Of a stretch of 13,498 nt of DNA, positions 12,534-13,498 are shown in pieces (positions within the stretch are counted from its first letter, which is position 1; each line of letters begins with the position of its first letter). The DNA is from CAYFVU01 sp964594775 (lineage in GTDB: Bacteria; Spirochaetota; Spirochaetia; DSM-16054; Sediminispirochaetaceae), in assembly GCA_964594775.1 (NCBI GenBank), contig CAZQNO010000068.1, positions 1-13,498 of the forward strand. Reading direction: 5' to 3'. Made by a program: the position numbers and the translations under genes. Below the pieces are notes generated by a model. The model searched no databases and was not told where the DNA came from. It saw only the letters and a program-made list of their open reading frames with translations.

Positions 12534-13498
12534 ATGTATAGATACGCACACATAAATTGCAGAAGAGTCATGAAACTCATATCGACTTTTACTCTCTTCG
12601 CTTTTGTAAGTTTATTAACCGCATGCACCCATACTACGCACGATCTAAATCTCCGCATCGATAGTAATGCCGGGGAATTACCCCTTCTAAACGAAGATAA
12701 TAGAATCGGTACAATTCAGGGGTTTAATCCTTCAAACCCGCCGGAAACGGTAGATTCCATGGCTGCAAGCTGGAATGATGCGATACAGGCAGGAATGTCG
12801 GTGTGTCGCCTACAAATTGACTGGCCGGAGTTAGAACCGGCTCCGAATACATATGACAAAGTCAGTTTTGAGCAAAGATTGAGGGAAATGAAAGCTGATG
12901 GGCTTCAGCCGTTTCTCCTGATTTCAGCTTATGACAGCGGTGAACCGGTTGTCCCTGAAGATTTAAAAGAAAAAGATTTTGATGATCCTGAATTTATCCA
13001 AAGATTTAAGAACTTGATGGATTGGGTGATTCCATTGCTGGTGGAGTATGAGGGTTTTCTTATCTCGATTAGTAATGAGGCCGAAAATTCTTTTGGAGAA
13101 ATTCCCGGTCTTGATACACAAATACTAAATTTTTTGCAGGCGATAAAAGAGCATATCCACCAAATAAACGAAAATATGGCGGTTACCGTTACCCTTTCTG
13201 AAGGCAGTCTTGATGAAGATAAACCGGGCATCTATAAAATTCTTGCAGCATGCGATGTGGCCTGCTTTAATTTTTATGGAGCAAAATCTCAGTTTACCCC
13301 TCCCCTTTACTATGTTGCTCAGACTGAAAGTGAAATTAAATCTGACATCCGGAGAATGCTGGCTGTTTCAGGTGAAAAGAATATCGTTATTCAGGAGTTG
13401 GGAATGTATTCGGGCACTACCACTCTAAACAGTTCTCAAGAGATACAGCGAAAATTTTTTGAAGTATTCTTCACTGAAATGGAGAATGAAGAAAGAAT
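12534..13498 (+). CDS. Secreted lipoprotein, clan GH-A glycoside hydrolase-like (3' end outside window)
   Basis: Open from ATG 12534 to the window edge: at least 321 residues, with no stop. GGAG lies 7 nt upstream. A lipoprotein signal (hydrophobic residues about 14-28, lipobox LTAC with C31) predicts export and lipid anchoring. The body looks like a TIM-barrel glycoside hydrolase: IGTIQGFNPSNPPETVDS near 63-80, GMSVCRLQIDWPELEP near 88-103, ISISNEAENSFG with E182 as candidate acid/base after strand 4, and VIQELGMYSG with E288 as candidate nucleophile on strand 7. The NE...QELG arrangement is typical of clan GH-A (GH5/GH39/GH53-like); I cannot name the family or sugar. It is much AT-richer than the genes before it (21 G/C of 60 at 13081-13140 against 38 of 60 at 10741-10800), suggesting separate origin. 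It has no evident link to the corrinoid genes. Confidence 0.82.
   Translation, partial: MYRYAHINCRRVMKLISTFTLFAFVSLLTACTHTTHDLNLRIDSNAGELPLLNEDNRIGTIQGFNPSNPPETVDSMAASWNDAIQAGMSVCRLQIDWPELEPAPNTYDKVSFEQRLREMKADGLQPFLLISAYDSGEPVVPEDLKEKDFDDPEFIQRFKNLMDWVIPLLVEYEGFLISISNEAENSFGEIPGLDTQILNFLQAIKEHIHQINENMAVTVTLSEGSLDEDKPGIYKILAACDVACFNFYGAKSQFTPPLYYVAQTESEIKSDIRRMLAVSGEKNIVIQELGMYSGTTTLNSSQEIQRKFFEVFFTEMENEER

Noticed and set aside
1..13498. CRISPR arrays, tRNA or rRNA genes, transposases, phage genes, long tandem repeats
   Set aside because: Looked for on both strands and not seen.

Overview
The window is about 13.5 kb of fairly GC-rich bacterial DNA whose genes point to corrinoid- and folate-based one-carbon metabolism in an anaerobe. 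The evidence is a cobalamin riboswitch, a free-standing corrinoid protein, two methyltransferase modules, a methylenetetrahydrofolate reductase-like protein, an electron transfer flavoprotein, and ATPases of the type that re-reduce inactive Co(II) corrinoid. A lipoprotein signal at the right end suggests an organism that exports lipoproteins. I cannot name the genus; a spirochaete or a Bacillota anaerobe would fit.

Layout. (1) 79-3093, + strand: a RACE-type corrinoid activator (2Fe-2S ferredoxin domain plus ASKHA ATPase), then, 3 nt later, a PocR-domain/AraC-type regulator. (2) 3089-3372: an AT-rich palindrome, a candidate promoter and a cobalamin riboswitch. (3) 3373-4953, + strand: corrinoid protein, then a zinc-type homocysteine S-methyltransferase-family protein. 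(4) 8655 to 4970, - strand, convergent with (3): pterin-binding methyltransferase, MTHFR-like protein, EtfB, EtfA. (5) 8656-8865: divergent promoter region. (6) 8866-12380, + strand: a 211-residue protein I do not recognise and a 948-residue fusion of DUF1638 to a hydantoinase/oxoprolinase (HyuA)-type ATPase. (7) 12534 to the right edge: a lipoprotein of glycoside hydrolase clan GH-A type, visibly AT-richer and apparently unrelated.

How it may work together. The homocysteine-methyltransferase, corrinoid and pterin-binding proteins correspond to three modules of MetH made as separate chains, with RACE in place of the MetH reactivation domain. The simplest reading is a split methionine synthase. 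A second reading, favoured by the PocR regulator, the MTHFR-like protein and the adjacent EtfBA, is a catabolic route: a methyl group passes from an unknown donor to the corrinoid protein, then to tetrahydrofolate, and is oxidised with ETF as electron carrier. Similar AT-rich boxes (ATCG-T-AAAA-AGT-ACAAT type) lie upstream of the corrinoid gene, the - strand operon and the DUF1638-HyuA gene, with a weaker match upstream of RACE, so the units may form one regulon. All functional assignments come from reading motifs; no database search was made.
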